From: Hyphomicrobiales bacterium | Lineage (GTDB): Bacteria > Pseudomonadota > Alphaproteobacteria > Rhizobiales > Rhizobiaceae | Length of the DNA: 64,000 bases | Assembly: GCA_900468065.1 (NCBI GenBank) | Contig: UBTA01000021.1 | Location: 1-64,000, forward strand | Direction of reading: 5' to 3' | Shown: piece by piece, positions 17,224 to 26,436 of the stretch | Layout: the number at the start of each line of letters is the position of its first letter | How positions within the stretch are numbered: position 1 is the stretch's first letter | Notes under the pieces: generated by a model | The model's input: only the letters and a program-made list of their open reading frames with translations | What the model was told of the DNA's origin: nothing | Database searches by the model: none | Translations under genes and position numbers: made by a program

Positions 17224-18456
17224 TTAGCTGCGCTCTTCCCAGACCTTTGCCAGCTCGACGATTGTCTTGACCGCCTTTTCCATGTCCTGCCGGCTCACCC
17301 ATTCGAGCGGCGAGTGGAAAGCGTGGCCACCGGCGAAGATGTTGGGGCAGGGCAGGCCCATGAACGACAGGCGAGAGCCATCGGTGCCGCCGCGAATGCT
17401 GCCGCGTACCGGCTCCATGCCTGCCCGCCGGATTGCCTCGACGGCATTATCGACGATTTCCGGATGACGATCGAGGATCGCCTTCATGTTGCGATACTGC
17501 TGCTTGACCTCGAACGTGTAGGACGATCCCGGGTAATCCGGCATGACATCCTTGATGATCGCCTCGATCATCTCTTCCTTGCTGGCAAGGCCCTCGTCGG
17601 TGAAATCGCGGACGATCAGGCTGATCGTTGCCTTGTCCATTGCACCGGTAAGGCCGGTCGGATGAACGAAACCGTCCCTGCCTTCTGTGGTTTCAGGAGC
17701 CACGTGCTTCGGCAGCCGGTCGATGATGGCGCCGGCGATCTTGATGGCGTTTTCCATCCTGCCCTTGGCAAAGCCCGGATGGATGGCAACACCCTGGATG
17801 GTGATCTCGACGCCGTCGGCGGAGAATGTTTCGTCTTCGATATGGCCAGCCGTTTCGCCGTCCATCGTATAGGCGAACACGGCACCCAGCTTCTTCAGAT
17901 CGACCTTGTCGACGCCACGGCCGATTTCCTCGTCCACGGTGAAGAGGATTTTGATGGTCCCGTGCTTGATATCCGGATTATCGACCAGGATCTGCGCCGC
18001 CGTCATGATCTCGGCAAGCCCGGCCTTGTCGTCGGCGCCGAGCAGGGTCGTGCCGTCTGTGGTGATGATATCGTTGCCGATCTGGTCGCGCAGGGCCGGA
18101 TGGTCGGCAACGCGGATGATCTGCTGTGGATCGCCCGAAAGCTGGATGTCGCCGCCGGCATAGGCGCGGACCCATTGTGGCTTGACGTTGGTGCCGGTGA
18201 AATCCGGCGCGGTGTCCATATGCGAGCAGAAGCAGATGACCGGCACCGGCTTGTCCACATTCGATGGAATGGTCGCGTAGATATAGCCGTGCTCGTCGAG
18301 ATGGGCATCGGAAAGTCCGATCGCCAACAGTTCCTCGACCAGCAGGCAGCCGAGGTTCTTCTGCTTTTCCGTGGAGGGCTGCGTTGCCGATTTGGCGTCC
18401 GACTGGGTGTCGATCACGACGTAGCGAAGGAAACGGTCGGTAACGGTATCGGTCAT
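17224..18456 (-). CDS. pepT: Peptidase T (tripeptide aminopeptidase)
   Basis: PepT is a cytosolic M20B zinc aminopeptidase that removes the N-terminal residue of tripeptides. The 410-residue length is typical. Metal and catalytic residues are seen in SHMDTAPDFTG (near 78-88), GADDKAGLAEI (near 145-155), TVDEEIGRG and GEIE-type YTMDGETAG, and in RGGTDGSRLSFMG, a strong PepT mark. The open frame extends far upstream (to 19485) but that part lies antisense to the ABC-F gene and is an artefact. The ATG at 18456 has GGAGTGGAGAG in front. It diverges from the ABC-F gene across a 177-base gap. Confidence 0.94.
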   Translation of the reverse strand: MTDTVTDRFLRYVVIDTQSDAKSATQPSTEKQKNLGCLLVEELLAIGLSDAHLDEHGYIYATIPSNVDKPVPVICFCSHMDTAPDFTGTNVKPQWVRAYAGGDIQLSGDPQQIIRVADHPALRDQIGNDIITTDGTTLLGADDKAGLAEIMTAAQILVDNPDIKHGTIKILFTVDEEIGRGVDKVDLKKLGAVFAYTMDGETAGHIEDETFSADGVEITIQGVAIHPGFAKGRMENAIKIAGAIIDRLPKHVAPETTEGRDGFVHPTGLTGAMDKATISLIVRDFTDEGLASKEEMIEAIIKDVMPDYPGSSYTFEVKQQYRNMKAILDRHPEIVDNAVEAIRRAGMEPVRGSIRGGTDGSRLSFMGLPCPNIFAGGHAFHSPLEWVSRQDMEKAVKTIVELAKVWEERS

Positions 18457-18633
18457 GGCTCTCTCCACTCCATCTGCTTCAGGTGGCCTTCTGTAACCCT
18501 GACCGGCCGCGCCGTGAAGGCATTGCCAGGAAAAAGACCCTTCAAAAAGCCGTGCCCGGTCCTGTCGAAAACCTGCGACATTCCCGGAAACACGTGGCAT
18601 AAGGGCGCCGCAACATTCTTGGGCACCGCACAC

Positions 18634-20256
18634 ATGATCCGTATCGAAAATATCAGCAAGCAGCTGAGCCACCGCATCCTCTTCATCGAGGCTTCCGCCG
18701 CGCTCAACAAGGGCGAGAAGATTGGCCTTGTCGGACCCAACGGTGCCGGCAAGACGACGGTCTTTAGGATGATCACCGGCGAAGAGCAGCCCGATGAAGG
18801 GCAGGTGGCCGTCGAGAAGGGCGTCACCATCGGCTATTTCAATCAGGATGTCGGCGAGATGGAGGGCCGCAGCGCTGTTGCGGAAGTGATGGACGGGGCC
18901 GGTCCGGTCAGCATCGTTGCCGCCGAACTGCATGAACTCGAAACCGCCATGGTCGATCCCGACCGGCTGGACGAGATGGATGCCATCATCGAGCGTTACG
19001 GCGAGGTGCAGGCGCGCTATGAGGAGCTGGACGGCTACGCGCTCGATGGCCGGGCGCGCGAGGTTCTGTCGGGTCTGAGCTTCACCCAGGAGATGATGGA
19101 CGGCGATGTCGGCAAGCTGTCCGGCGGCTGGAAGATGCGCGTGGCTCTGGCCCGCATCCTGTTGATGCGCCCCGACGTCATGCTGCTCGATGAACCGAGC
19201 AACCATCTGGATCTGGAAAGCCTGATCTGGCTGGAGGAGTTCCTCAAGAATTACGAGGGCGCCCTTCTGATGACCTCGCATGACCGCGAGTTCATGAACC
19301 GCATCGTCACCAAGCTGATCGAGATCGACGGCGGCGGGTTGACCACCTATTCCGGCGACTATGAATTTTACGAGCAGCAGCGCGCGCTGAACGAAAAGCA
19401 TCAGCTTGCCCAGTTCGAGCGGCAGCAGGCGATGCTCGCCAAGGAAATCAAATTCATCGAGCGTTTCAAGGCGCGTGCCTCGCATGCGGCCCAGGTGCAG
19501 AGCCGGGTGAAGAAGCTCGACAAGATCGAGCGCGTCGAGCCACCCAAGCGCCGCCAGGTCGTCGCGTTCGAATTCCTGCCGGCGCCGCGTTCAGGCGAAG
19601 ACGTGATCAACCTGAAAAATGTGCACAAGAGCTATGGCAGCCGCAGCATCTATGAAGGGCTGGACTTTATGGTCCGCCGCAAGGAACGCTGGTGCATCAT
19701 GGGCATCAACGGCGCCGGAAAGTCGACGTTGCTGAAGCTGGTGACGGGATCGACGGACCCGGACCAGGGAACGGTTGCGCTCGGTGCCAGCGTCAAGATG
19801 GGTTATTTCGCCCAGCATGCCATGGATCTGCTCGACGGCGAGCGCACCGTGTTCGAAACGCTGGAGCACGAGTTTCCGCGCGCCGGGCAAGGCCCGCTGA
19901 GGGCGCTGGCGGGCTGTTTCGGGTTTTCCGGCGACGATGTGGAAAAGCGCTGCCGCGTTCTATCGGGCGGCGAGAAGGCGCGGCTGGTCATGGCGATCAT
20001 GCTGTTCGACCCGCCCAACCTGTTGGTGCTGGATGAGCCGACCAACCATCTCGACCTCGACACCAAGGAAATGCTCATCAAGGCGCTGTCCGAATACGAA
20101 GGCACTATGCTGTTCGTTTCCCACGATCGGCATTTCCTCGGCGCCCTGTCCAACCGGGTTCTGGAACTGACCCCGGATGGCATCCACGAGTATGGCGGCG
20201 GCTACACGGAATATGTTGCCCGCACCGGTCACGAGGCGCCCGGCCTGCGGAGCTGA
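18634..20256 (+). CDS. ABC-F family ATP-binding protein
   Basis: This is a soluble protein of 540 residues with two ABC ATPase domains and no membrane part, the ABC-F arrangement. These proteins act on the ribosome rather than in transport. Domain one has Walker A GPNGAGKTT (34-42), signature LSGGW and Walker B VMLLDEPSNHLD; domain two has GINGAGKST near residue 355, signature LSGGEKAR and LLVLDEPTNHLD. The linker between them is rich in charged residues (AKEIKFIERFKARASHAAQVQSR), as expected for the tRNA-contacting linker. It is closest in style to YbiT/Uup-like members; I cannot separate these. The ATG at 18634 gives the family start MIRIENISK. Confidence 0.92.
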   Translation: MIRIENISKQLSHRILFIEASAALNKGEKIGLVGPNGAGKTTVFRMITGEEQPDEGQVAVEKGVTIGYFNQDVGEMEGRSAVAEVMDGAGPVSIVAAELHELETAMVDPDRLDEMDAIIERYGEVQARYEELDGYALDGRAREVLSGLSFTQEMMDGDVGKLSGGWKMRVALARILLMRPDVMLLDEPSNHLDLESLIWLEEFLKNYEGALLMTSHDREFMNRIVTKLIEIDGGGLTTYSGDYEFYEQQRALNEKHQLAQFERQQAMLAKEIKFIERFKARASHAAQVQSRVKKLDKIERVEPPKRRQVVAFEFLPAPRSGEDVINLKNVHKSYGSRSIYEGLDFMVRRKERWCIMGINGAGKSTLLKLVTGSTDPDQGTVALGASVKMGYFAQHAMDLLDGERTVFETLEHEFPRAGQGPLRALAGCFGFSGDDVEKRCRVLSGGEKARLVMAIMLFDPPNLLVLDEPTNHLDLDTKEMLIKALSEYEGTMLFVSHDRHFLGALSNRVLELTPDGIHEYGGGYTEYVARTGHEAPGLRS

Positions 20257-20314
20257 TCCCTCAAGGGGGTTTCCAGTTTTGATCGGATAACGCGAAAATC
20301 CGGGGGGCGGGAAG

Positions 20315-20337
20315 GGTGCGGATGGACAATCCGCACC
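20315..20337 (+). terminator. Hairpin after the ABC-F gene, possible terminator
   Basis: GGTGCGGAT at 20315-20323 pairs perfectly with ATCCGCACC at 20329-20337 around a five-base loop. It lies 59 bases after the ABC-F stop and is followed by TGCTTTAG, only a weak T tract. Confidence 0.5.
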
Positions 20338-20491
20338 TGCTTTAGCTCTGAATCTCTGTCATTTTTTGTTTCTGCCATCCTCCTCGAGCCATCGGCTTTT
20401 GGAGTGATTGATGCCGTCCATCTCCACACTATTTCTATCTTTGCTTGTAGCAAGAACAGGCCTGTTGACAGTCCTTCGTTTCTGGACCTAC

Positions 20492-20516
20492 ATTAAGTCC
20501 AATTACTTGACTTAAT
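20492..20516. promoter_or_regulatory. Inverted repeat before the Opp-type operon, putative operator
   Basis: ATTAAGTC at 20492-20499 is repeated in reverse as GACTTAAT at 20509-20516, with a nine-base spacer. It lies 33 bases before the start of the binding-protein gene, where an operator or activator site would be expected. No regulator gene for this operon is seen nearby. Confidence 0.45.
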
Positions 20517-20548
20517 AGATCGATCAACGAAATCTGAGGGGATTCGTC

Positions 20549-22270
20549 ATGACGGCAGTCGAGAGAATAGAAGCCAGCAAAAGCACTTTCGGAGCATCTG
20601 GGAAGCATGGACGTGTAGTGAGAAAGCTTTGGCGCGGAGCCTTGGCTGCATCGCTGATCGCTTTCATTGCCGGGCAGGCGCGGGCCGAATCCGTGCTCAC
20701 CATGCATATCGAGGAACAGACGAGCTGGGTGCAGAATTTCAACCCGTTCGATCTGGGTGGACGCCGTCAGAGCACGATGGATTTCGTCTACGAGCCGCTG
20801 GTGATCTTCAACGATTATGACAGCGGTAAGCCGGTCTGGCGGCTGGCCACGGCCTACAAGTTTGCCGACGACCTGAAGTCGATCACCTACACGCTACGCG
20901 ATGGCGTCAAGTGGTCGGACGGCAAGCCGCTGACTTCGGCAGACATGAAATTCACGCTCGAAATGATGCTGAAGAACCCGGCAGTCGATACTGTGGGTGT
21001 CGGCCAGAGCGTGGCTTCCGTCGAAACGCCGTCGCCGACCGAAGTGAAGATCAATCTTAAAGATGTCGATACGCATTTCCCGGAATCGCTGGCCGACTTT
21101 GCCGTTGTGCCCGAGCATATCTGGAAGGATGTCGCCGATCCACTTGCCTTCAAGAACGAGACGCCGGTTGGCTCCGGCCCGATGACCGAGATCCGCCGCT
21201 TCACGCCGCAGGTTTACGAGCAGTGCCGCAATCCGAACTACTGGGACGCCGCGACGCTGAAGGTTGATTGCCTGAAGCTGCCGCAGATTGCCGGCAACGA
21301 CCAGATGCTTGCGCTTCTGCCGGAGGGCGGGATCGACTGGTTCGGCTCCTTCCTGCCGCAGATCGACACCACCTATGTCGGGCTTGATCCCGAGCACAAT
21401 GCCTATTGGCAGCCGCCGGCCGAAACCGTGGCATTCCAGATGAACCTCAAGTCGTCGAACCCCGGTAATGCCGAAGCGTTCAACGATATGACGTTCCGCC
21501 GCGCCTTTAGCCTGGCGATGGACCGCACGGCCATGGTGGATATTGCCGGGTTCGGCTATCCGGTCGTCAACCTGCATGCGAGCGGCCTGCCGCCGCGCTT
21601 TGACAGCTGGCGCAACAAGGCGGCCGAAGGTGCGCAGGACGAGTGGCTGACCTACGACATCGACAAGGCCAACAAGCTGCTTGACGATGCCGGCTACGCC
21701 AAGGGCGGCGATGGTTTCCGCGCAACGCCAAGCGGCAAGCCGATCACCTTCCCGATCATCGTGCCAAACGGCTGGACCGACTGGATCGATGCGGTGCAGA
21801 TTGCCGCGGAAGGCCTGCGCAAGCTCGGTATCAACGCTTCCGTGGCGACGCCGGAATACGAGCAGTGGCAGAAGCAGATCCTCGATGGATCGTTCGAGGC
21901 GGTGATGAATTCACGCGCCGATGGGCCGACCCCGTTCCGTGGCTATTTCCAGTCGCTATCGACCACATTTGCCGGCCGCATCACCAGTGCACCGTCGCGC
22001 TACTCCAATCCTCAACTCGACAAGGTCTTCGACGAGTATCGCCGCGCCACCACTGATGAGGAGCGCAAGACGCTGTTCGACAAGGTGCAGGTGATCGTTG
22101 CCGATAATCTGCCTGTCGTTCCGGTGTTCAACGGCCCGACCTGGTATCAGTTCTCAACCAAGCGGTTTACCGGCTGGGTGTCCAAGGAGGAGCCGGCAAT
22201 GAACCCCGAGGACCATGACAACAACCGGATGCGGCTGATGCACCTTCTGCGCCTAAAGCCCGTGCAATAA
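20549..22270 (+). CDS. ABC transporter substrate-binding protein, family 5 (Opp/Dpp-like), probable chitooligosaccharide type
   Basis: This is a periplasmic family 5 binding protein of 573 residues. An extended N-terminus ends in a signal segment (LWRGALAASLIAFIAGQARA, about residues 27-46). The mature part shows the family pattern, for example YEPLVIFND, LRDGVKWSDGKPLTSADMKFTLE and FRRAFSLAMDR. GAGGGGATT lies before the ATG. Family 5 proteins bind peptides, nickel or oligosaccharides; here the operon ends with a GH20 hexosaminidase and lacks any peptidase. The same arrangement is seen for the (GlcNAc)2 transporter of Vibrio. A chitobiose or related ligand is therefore inferred, not shown. 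Confidence 0.9.
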   Translation: MTAVERIEASKSTFGASGKHGRVVRKLWRGALAASLIAFIAGQARAESVLTMHIEEQTSWVQNFNPFDLGGRRQSTMDFVYEPLVIFNDYDSGKPVWRLATAYKFADDLKSITYTLRDGVKWSDGKPLTSADMKFTLEMMLKNPAVDTVGVGQSVASVETPSPTEVKINLKDVDTHFPESLADFAVVPEHIWKDVADPLAFKNETPVGSGPMTEIRRFTPQVYEQCRNPNYWDAATLKVDCLKLPQIAGNDQMLALLPEGGIDWFGSFLPQIDTTYVGLDPEHNAYWQPPAETVAFQMNLKSSNPGNAEAFNDMTFRRAFSLAMDRTAMVDIAGFGYPVVNLHASGLPPRFDSWRNKAAEGAQDEWLTYDIDKANKLLDDAGYAKGGDGFRATPSGKPITFPIIVPNGWTDWIDAVQIAAEGLRKLGINASVATPEYEQWQKQILDGSFEAVMNSRADGPTPFRGYFQSLSTTFAGRITSAPSRYSNPQLDKVFDEYRRATTDEERKTLFDKVQVIVADNLPVVPVFNGPTWYQFSTKRFTGWVSKEEPAMNPEDHDNNRMRLMHLLRLKPVQ

Positions 22271-22288
22271 GCGCGGCAGGTTCAGACG

Positions 22289-23272
22289 ATGCGGCTTTCC
22301 CCCCGGCGGCTCGCGGTCTACTGCGTTGCCTTCCTGTTCGCCATTCTGGTGAACTTCGCGGTCCCCCGGCTGATGCCGGGGAGCCCCGTTGACAGCATGA
22401 TCGCCCAGCTTGGCCCGCGGGCCACGCCTGCGGCGATCGAGGCGATCCGGGCGCGCTTCGGCGCCATCGAGAAGCCTGCGCTCGAGCAGTTCGTCGATTA
22501 TGTCGTGGGACTGGCGCATTTCGATCTCGGCGTTTCGGTCAAATATTATCCGCAGACAGTGACCGAGGTGCTGGGCCGGGCGCTCGGCTGGACGGCTTTC
22601 CTGGTGGTCACGGCCATCGTCTTTTCGCTGTGCATCGGGGTGTCGCTCGGCGCGATTGCGGCCTGGCGGCGGGGCGGGCGTTTCGATACGATCATCACGC
22701 CGTTCTCCGTGGTGATGATCGCGGTGCCGCCCGTCATCATTGCGCTGGCAACGCTGTTTTTCTTCGGCGTGACGCTGAGGTTGCTTCCGGTCGGCTACGC
22801 CTATGATCCGAACCTCGATCCTGGCCTGAACTTCACCTTCTTCGGCAGTGTCTTCCTGCATGCAGTCATGCCTGTGCTGACGCTGTCTCCCTATCTGATC
22901 GGCGAATTCCAGACGACGATGCGGTCCAGCATGATTTCAGTGCTGGGCGAAGACTATGTCACGATGGGCCGCGCCAAGGGGCTGACCGAAACAGCTGTGA
23001 TGTTCAGCTATGCCGCCCGCAACGCCATGCTGCCTGTCATGACCAATCTGGCCCTGATGCTGGGTGCGGTTTTCGGCGGCTCGATCGTGACCGAAATCGT
23101 CTTCAATTATCCGGGGCTTGGCCTCACGCTTTATACGGCGAGCGTCGCCCGCGATTATCCGGTGATCCAGGGACAGCTGCTGCTGATGACGCTGGCTACC
23201 CTTGGTGCCAATCTGCTGGTCGATATCATCTACGGGATCGTCGATCCGCGTGTTCGGGAGAGCGCAGCATGA
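22289..23272 (+). CDS. ABC transporter permease, OppB/DppB type
   Basis: This is an inner-membrane permease of 327 residues with the OppB family plan: an N-terminal helix (VYCVAFLFAILVNFAVPRLMPGSP), a periplasmic segment and five further helices. The ATPase-contacting loop is DYVTMGRAKGLTETAVMFSYAARNAMLP near residues 228-255. It follows the binding-protein gene by 18 bases and overlaps the next permease gene by four bases (ATGA), so the two are probably translated together. Confidence 0.92.
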   Translation: MRLSPRRLAVYCVAFLFAILVNFAVPRLMPGSPVDSMIAQLGPRATPAAIEAIRARFGAIEKPALEQFVDYVVGLAHFDLGVSVKYYPQTVTEVLGRALGWTAFLVVTAIVFSLCIGVSLGAIAAWRRGGRFDTIITPFSVVMIAVPPVIIALATLFFFGVTLRLLPVGYAYDPNLDPGLNFTFFGSVFLHAVMPVLTLSPYLIGEFQTTMRSSMISVLGEDYVTMGRAKGLTETAVMFSYAARNAMLPVMTNLALMLGAVFGGSIVTEIVFNYPGLGLTLYTASVARDYPVIQGQLLLMTLATLGANLLVDIIYGIVDPRVRESAA

Positions 23273-24171
23273 GCTCAAGTTTCGCGCTGTTCTGGCGGCA
23301 GAAGAAGGCGCTGGCCGGTCTTGTCATCATCCTGTCGCTCTGCCTGATGGCGCTGTTTGCGCCGCTGATTGCTCCCGGTGATCCGAGCGCGCGGGTCGGC
23401 CGTTCGCATCAGGCGCCAACTGTCGAACACTACTTCGGCACCACCAAAATGGGCCGCGATGTCTATTCGCAGTTCGTCTGGGGCGCGCGTCCATCGCTTG
23501 CCGTGGGTTTCGCCACCGGTCTGGCGATCACGGCACTTGGAACGGTGGTCGGCCTTGTCGCCGGTTATTTCGGCGGCAGGACCGATGCGACGCTTGATCT
23601 GCTCACCAACGCCGTTCTGGTCATTCCCAATATTCCGCTGCTGATCCTGCTTGCGTCCTTTGCCGGTACGGTCGGGCCCTGGGCGATCATGGCGATCATT
23701 GCGCTGACCTCCTGGCCGTGGGGGGCTCGCATGACGCGGTCTCAGACATTGGCGCTGCGCAACCGGGAATTTATCGTTGCGGCCCGGATGGTCGGCGAGC
23801 CGGGGTGGCGCATCATCTTCGTCGAAATCCTGCCCAATCTGGCGCCGCTGATCGGCATCAATATCGTCGGCAGCATCATCTATGCCATCGTTGCCCAGAC
23901 GACGCTGGAATATCTCGGCTTTGGCGATCCGTTGAGCGTCACCTGGGGTACGATGCTCTACAATGCCCAGAATTCCTCGGCGATCATCTTGCGCGCCTGG
24001 TGGGATATCGGCGCGCCGGCTGCCGGTATCGCGCTGACCGGACTTGGGCTGGCACTGATCAATTTCACCTTCGACGAAATTGCCAATCCGCAGCTGCGGT
24101 CCGGCCCGGCGCTGAGCCGGTGGTTGAGGCTGAACCGCTTGCGCAGGCGGGAACTGGGGGCAGCCCGATGA
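23269..24171 (+). CDS. ABC transporter permease, OppC/DppC type
   Basis: This is a 300-residue permease of the OppC/DppC family. It shows the N-terminal helix (AGLVIILSLCLMALFAPLIAPGDP), the typical FGTTKMGRDVYSQFVWGARPSL segment near residues 55-75 and the cytoplasmic loop NREFIVAARMVGEPGWRIIFVEILPN near 163-188. It pairs with the OppB-type permease. Both its ends overlap neighbours by four bases. Confidence 0.92.
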   Translation: MSSSFALFWRQKKALAGLVIILSLCLMALFAPLIAPGDPSARVGRSHQAPTVEHYFGTTKMGRDVYSQFVWGARPSLAVGFATGLAITALGTVVGLVAGYFGGRTDATLDLLTNAVLVIPNIPLLILLASFAGTVGPWAIMAIIALTSWPWGARMTRSQTLALRNREFIVAARMVGEPGWRIIFVEILPNLAPLIGINIVGSIIYAIVAQTTLEYLGFGDPLSVTWGTMLYNAQNSSAIILRAWWDIGAPAAGIALTGLGLALINFTFDEIANPQLRSGPALSRWLRLNRLRRRELGAAR

Positions 24172-24983
24172 GCGAGGCATTGCTTGAGGTCCGTGATCTC
24201 AGTGTCGACTATCTGCTCGACAAGGGCTCGTTCCAGGCGGTCAGGAACGTCTCATTTGATATCAGGAAAGGCGAGCTGTTTGGCCTTGCCGGTGAATCCG
24301 GCTGCGGCAAGAGCACCATCGCCTTTGCCATTACCCGGCTATCCAAACCTCCGGCCTGGGTAACCGGCGGCGAGATTCTGCTTGAAGGGCGGGACCTGCT
24401 CAAACTCTCCGAGACGGAGCTGCAGAAAGTCCGGTGGCGTCATGTCGGAATGGTGTTCCAGAGTGCGATGAATTCGCTCAATCCGCTTATGCGGGTGGAG
24501 GCGCAGTTTCATGACGTATTGCACCGGCATCTCGGCTCGACCCGGGCGCAGTCGCGGGTGCGGGCGGAGGAAATGTTCAAACTGGTGGGCATACCGGTGG
24601 TGCGGCTTGACGACTATCCGCACCAGTTCAGCGGCGGCATGCGCCAGCGTATCGTCATCGCCATTTGCCTCGCATTAAAACCGCGGCTAATCATCATGGA
24701 TGAGCCGACGACGGCACTCGATGTCGTGGTGCAGCGGGAAATTCTCGAGCAGGTGATCGACCTGCAGCGCGATCAGGGTTTTTCGGTGCTGTTCATCACC
24801 CATGATCTGCATCTGATGGCGCAGCTCTGCCACCGCATCGGCATCATGCTGAAGGGGGAACTGGTCGAGGTGGGTGATGTCAAGCAGATCAGCAGGGCAC
24901 CGCTGCATGACTATACGCGAAAACTCTGGAGTGCCATTCCGCAATTGCCGGCTTCCGCACACCGGATGGGAGCCGTAGAATGA
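24168..24983 (+). CDS. ABC transporter ATP-binding protein, OppD/DppD type
   Basis: This is the first ATPase of the importer, 271 residues. Walker A GESGCGKST lies near residues 41-49, the signature QFSGGMRQRI near 150 and Walker B LIIMDEPTTALD near 172. It is shorter than usual OppD proteins (about 320-330 residues): the C-terminal tail after HDYTRKLWSAIPQLPAS is reduced, so the cysteine-rich region of many OppD proteins is missing. The frame is open upstream to 23718 but the ATG at 24168 overlaps the permease stop (ATGA) and gives the family start. Confidence 0.9.
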   Translation: MSEALLEVRDLSVDYLLDKGSFQAVRNVSFDIRKGELFGLAGESGCGKSTIAFAITRLSKPPAWVTGGEILLEGRDLLKLSETELQKVRWRHVGMVFQSAMNSLNPLMRVEAQFHDVLHRHLGSTRAQSRVRAEEMFKLVGIPVVRLDDYPHQFSGGMRQRIVIAICLALKPRLIIMDEPTTALDVVVQREILEQVIDLQRDQGFSVLFITHDLHLMAQLCHRIGIMLKGELVEVGDVKQISRAPLHDYTRKLWSAIPQLPASAHRMGAVE

Positions 24984-25924
24984 ACCTCATGCCCATCTCC
25001 CCTCTTGCCGGAATACAAACAATGGATCCCATTATCCGGCTTGACGGGATTACGCGGACATTCGGCGCGGTCGAAGCGCTGCGTGGTATTTCCCTGTCGC
25101 TGCAGCCCGGCCGGGCGCTGGCGCTGGTTGGTGAATCCGGCTGCGGCAAGACCACATGCGCCAGGATCATCGGCCGGATGGACAATCCGACCGGTGGCAC
25201 GATGCGCTTTCGCGGCAAGGACGTCACCGTGCCGGGCGCCAGCGATGCGGAAAGGGCCTATCGCCGCGCAGTGCAGATGGTTTTTCAGGATCCGTTCGCC
25301 TCGCTCAATCCGGTCTTTTCGGTTCACCATCATCTGGAAAGGCCGTTGAAACTCCATGGCCATGCCAAGGGCAGGGCCGGGATCGATAAGGCGATCGCCG
25401 AGCTTCTTCAGGGCGTCGGTCTCGACCCGGATGTGACGGCACGAAAGTTCCCGCATGAACTTTCCGGCGGCCAGCGGCAGCGGGTCAACATCGCCCGGGC
25501 TCTCGCCGTTCAGCCAGAGGTCTTGGTGGCCGATGAGCCGACTTCGATGCTGGATGTGTCGATCCGGCTTGGCATTCTGTCGCTGCTTGCCGAAATCAAA
25601 CGGGAGCGTAACCTTGCCATGCTCTACATCACGCATGATATTGCCACGGCGGCGCATATCGCCGAGGAGGTTATCGTGATGTTTGCCGGGCAGATGGTGG
25701 AGTGGGGCGATACGACTGCCGTGATCGGCGATGCGCGCCATCCCTATACGCAACTTCTTCTGTCGGCGGTGCCCAATCCGGACCGGCCGTTCGTGCCGGG
25801 CGAAAGCGCGCGGTTCCTGCGTCATGCCGAAGAGGTGCGCCGCATAAGCCGCCCGGCGTCGCAGACTTTCGAGAAGGTGGGTGAGAACCATTTCGTTCGC
25901 GCGCTTTGCCCATCGCAAACATAA
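24980..25924 (+). CDS. ABC transporter ATP-binding protein, OppF/DppF type
   Basis: This is the second ATPase of the importer, 314 residues. Walker A GESGCGKTT is near residues 52-60, the signature ELSGGQRQRV near 160 and Walker B VLVADEPTSMLD near 180, with a short C-terminal oligopeptide-type tail (HPYTQLLLSAVPNPD). It overlaps the OppD-type gene by four bases. An internal ATG 14 codons in (MDPIIRLDG) may also be used. It should form a heterodimer with the product of 24168-24983. Confidence 0.9.
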   Translation: MNLMPISPLAGIQTMDPIIRLDGITRTFGAVEALRGISLSLQPGRALALVGESGCGKTTCARIIGRMDNPTGGTMRFRGKDVTVPGASDAERAYRRAVQMVFQDPFASLNPVFSVHHHLERPLKLHGHAKGRAGIDKAIAELLQGVGLDPDVTARKFPHELSGGQRQRVNIARALAVQPEVLVADEPTSMLDVSIRLGILSLLAEIKRERNLAMLYITHDIATAAHIAEEVIVMFAGQMVEWGDTTAVIGDARHPYTQLLLSAVPNPDRPFVPGESARFLRHAEEVRRISRPASQTFEKVGENHFVRALCPSQT

Positions 25925-25940
25925 TCACATAGGGCTCAAC

Positions 25941-26417
25941 ATGGATTATCTGGTCAATCTTTCGCTGGTCAAACCAGTTCCCGAACTCGATGCGCGGATG
26001 GAAAAAGCCGGCGTCACCATCCGCCGGGCGCTTGCTCCGGAATTTGAGCTGGTCACCGGCTGGGTGCGGGATAAATTCAGTTCGGGATGGTCGAGCGAGA
26101 CGGCGGTGGCTTTCGCCCGCCAACCGCCGACCTGTTTTCTGGCGACGCGGGCGCAAAAGCTGATCGGCTTTGCCTGCCATGAATCGATCGCTCGTGGCTT
26201 CTTCGGGCCGACCGGGGTCGACGAGGCGGCGCGGGGTGAGGGTATCGGCCATGCGCTTCTCCTCGCCAGCCTGCTGGATTTGAAAGTGATGGGCTACGGC
26301 TACGCGATTATCGGCGATGTCGGACCTTCGGCCTTTTACGAGCGGACGGTGGGCGCGACGCCGATCCCGAACTCGGCACCCGGCGTCTATGCCGGTTTGC
26401 TCAACAGCGCAGAATGA
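25941..26417 (+). CDS. GNAT family N-acetyltransferase
   Basis: This is a single-domain GNAT acetyltransferase of 158 residues. The acetyl-CoA loop is seen as VDEAARGEGIGHALLLASLLDLK (about residues 93-115; the RGEGIG is the Q/RxxGxG/A motif), followed by the strand and helix YAIIGDVGPSAFYERTVGA. The start at 25941 is 16 bases after the OppF-type stop; an earlier ATG-type start at 25881 lies inside that gene. Its place between a putative chitooligosaccharide transporter and a hexosaminidase suggests a sugar amine substrate, for example a glucosamine residue. That is inference; GNAT substrates cannot be read from sequence. Confidence 0.82.
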   Translation: MDYLVNLSLVKPVPELDARMEKAGVTIRRALAPEFELVTGWVRDKFSSGWSSETAVAFARQPPTCFLATRAQKLIGFACHESIARGFFGPTGVDEAARGEGIGHALLLASLLDLKVMGYGYAIIGDVGPSAFYERTVGATPIPNSAPGVYAGLLNSAE

Positions 26418-26436
26418 CAGTTTTCTGGAGGACATG

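Noticed and set aside
17314-18633. Long plus-strand extension upstream of the ABC-F gene
   Set aside because: It is antisense to pepT and resembles nothing. The ATG at 18634 begins the family sequence.
18457-19485. Long minus-strand extension upstream of pepT (frame open to 19485)
   Set aside because: It lies antisense to the ABC-F gene and has no similarity to PepT. The start at 18456 has a good ribosome site and the family N-terminus. Long antisense frames are common in GC-rich DNA.
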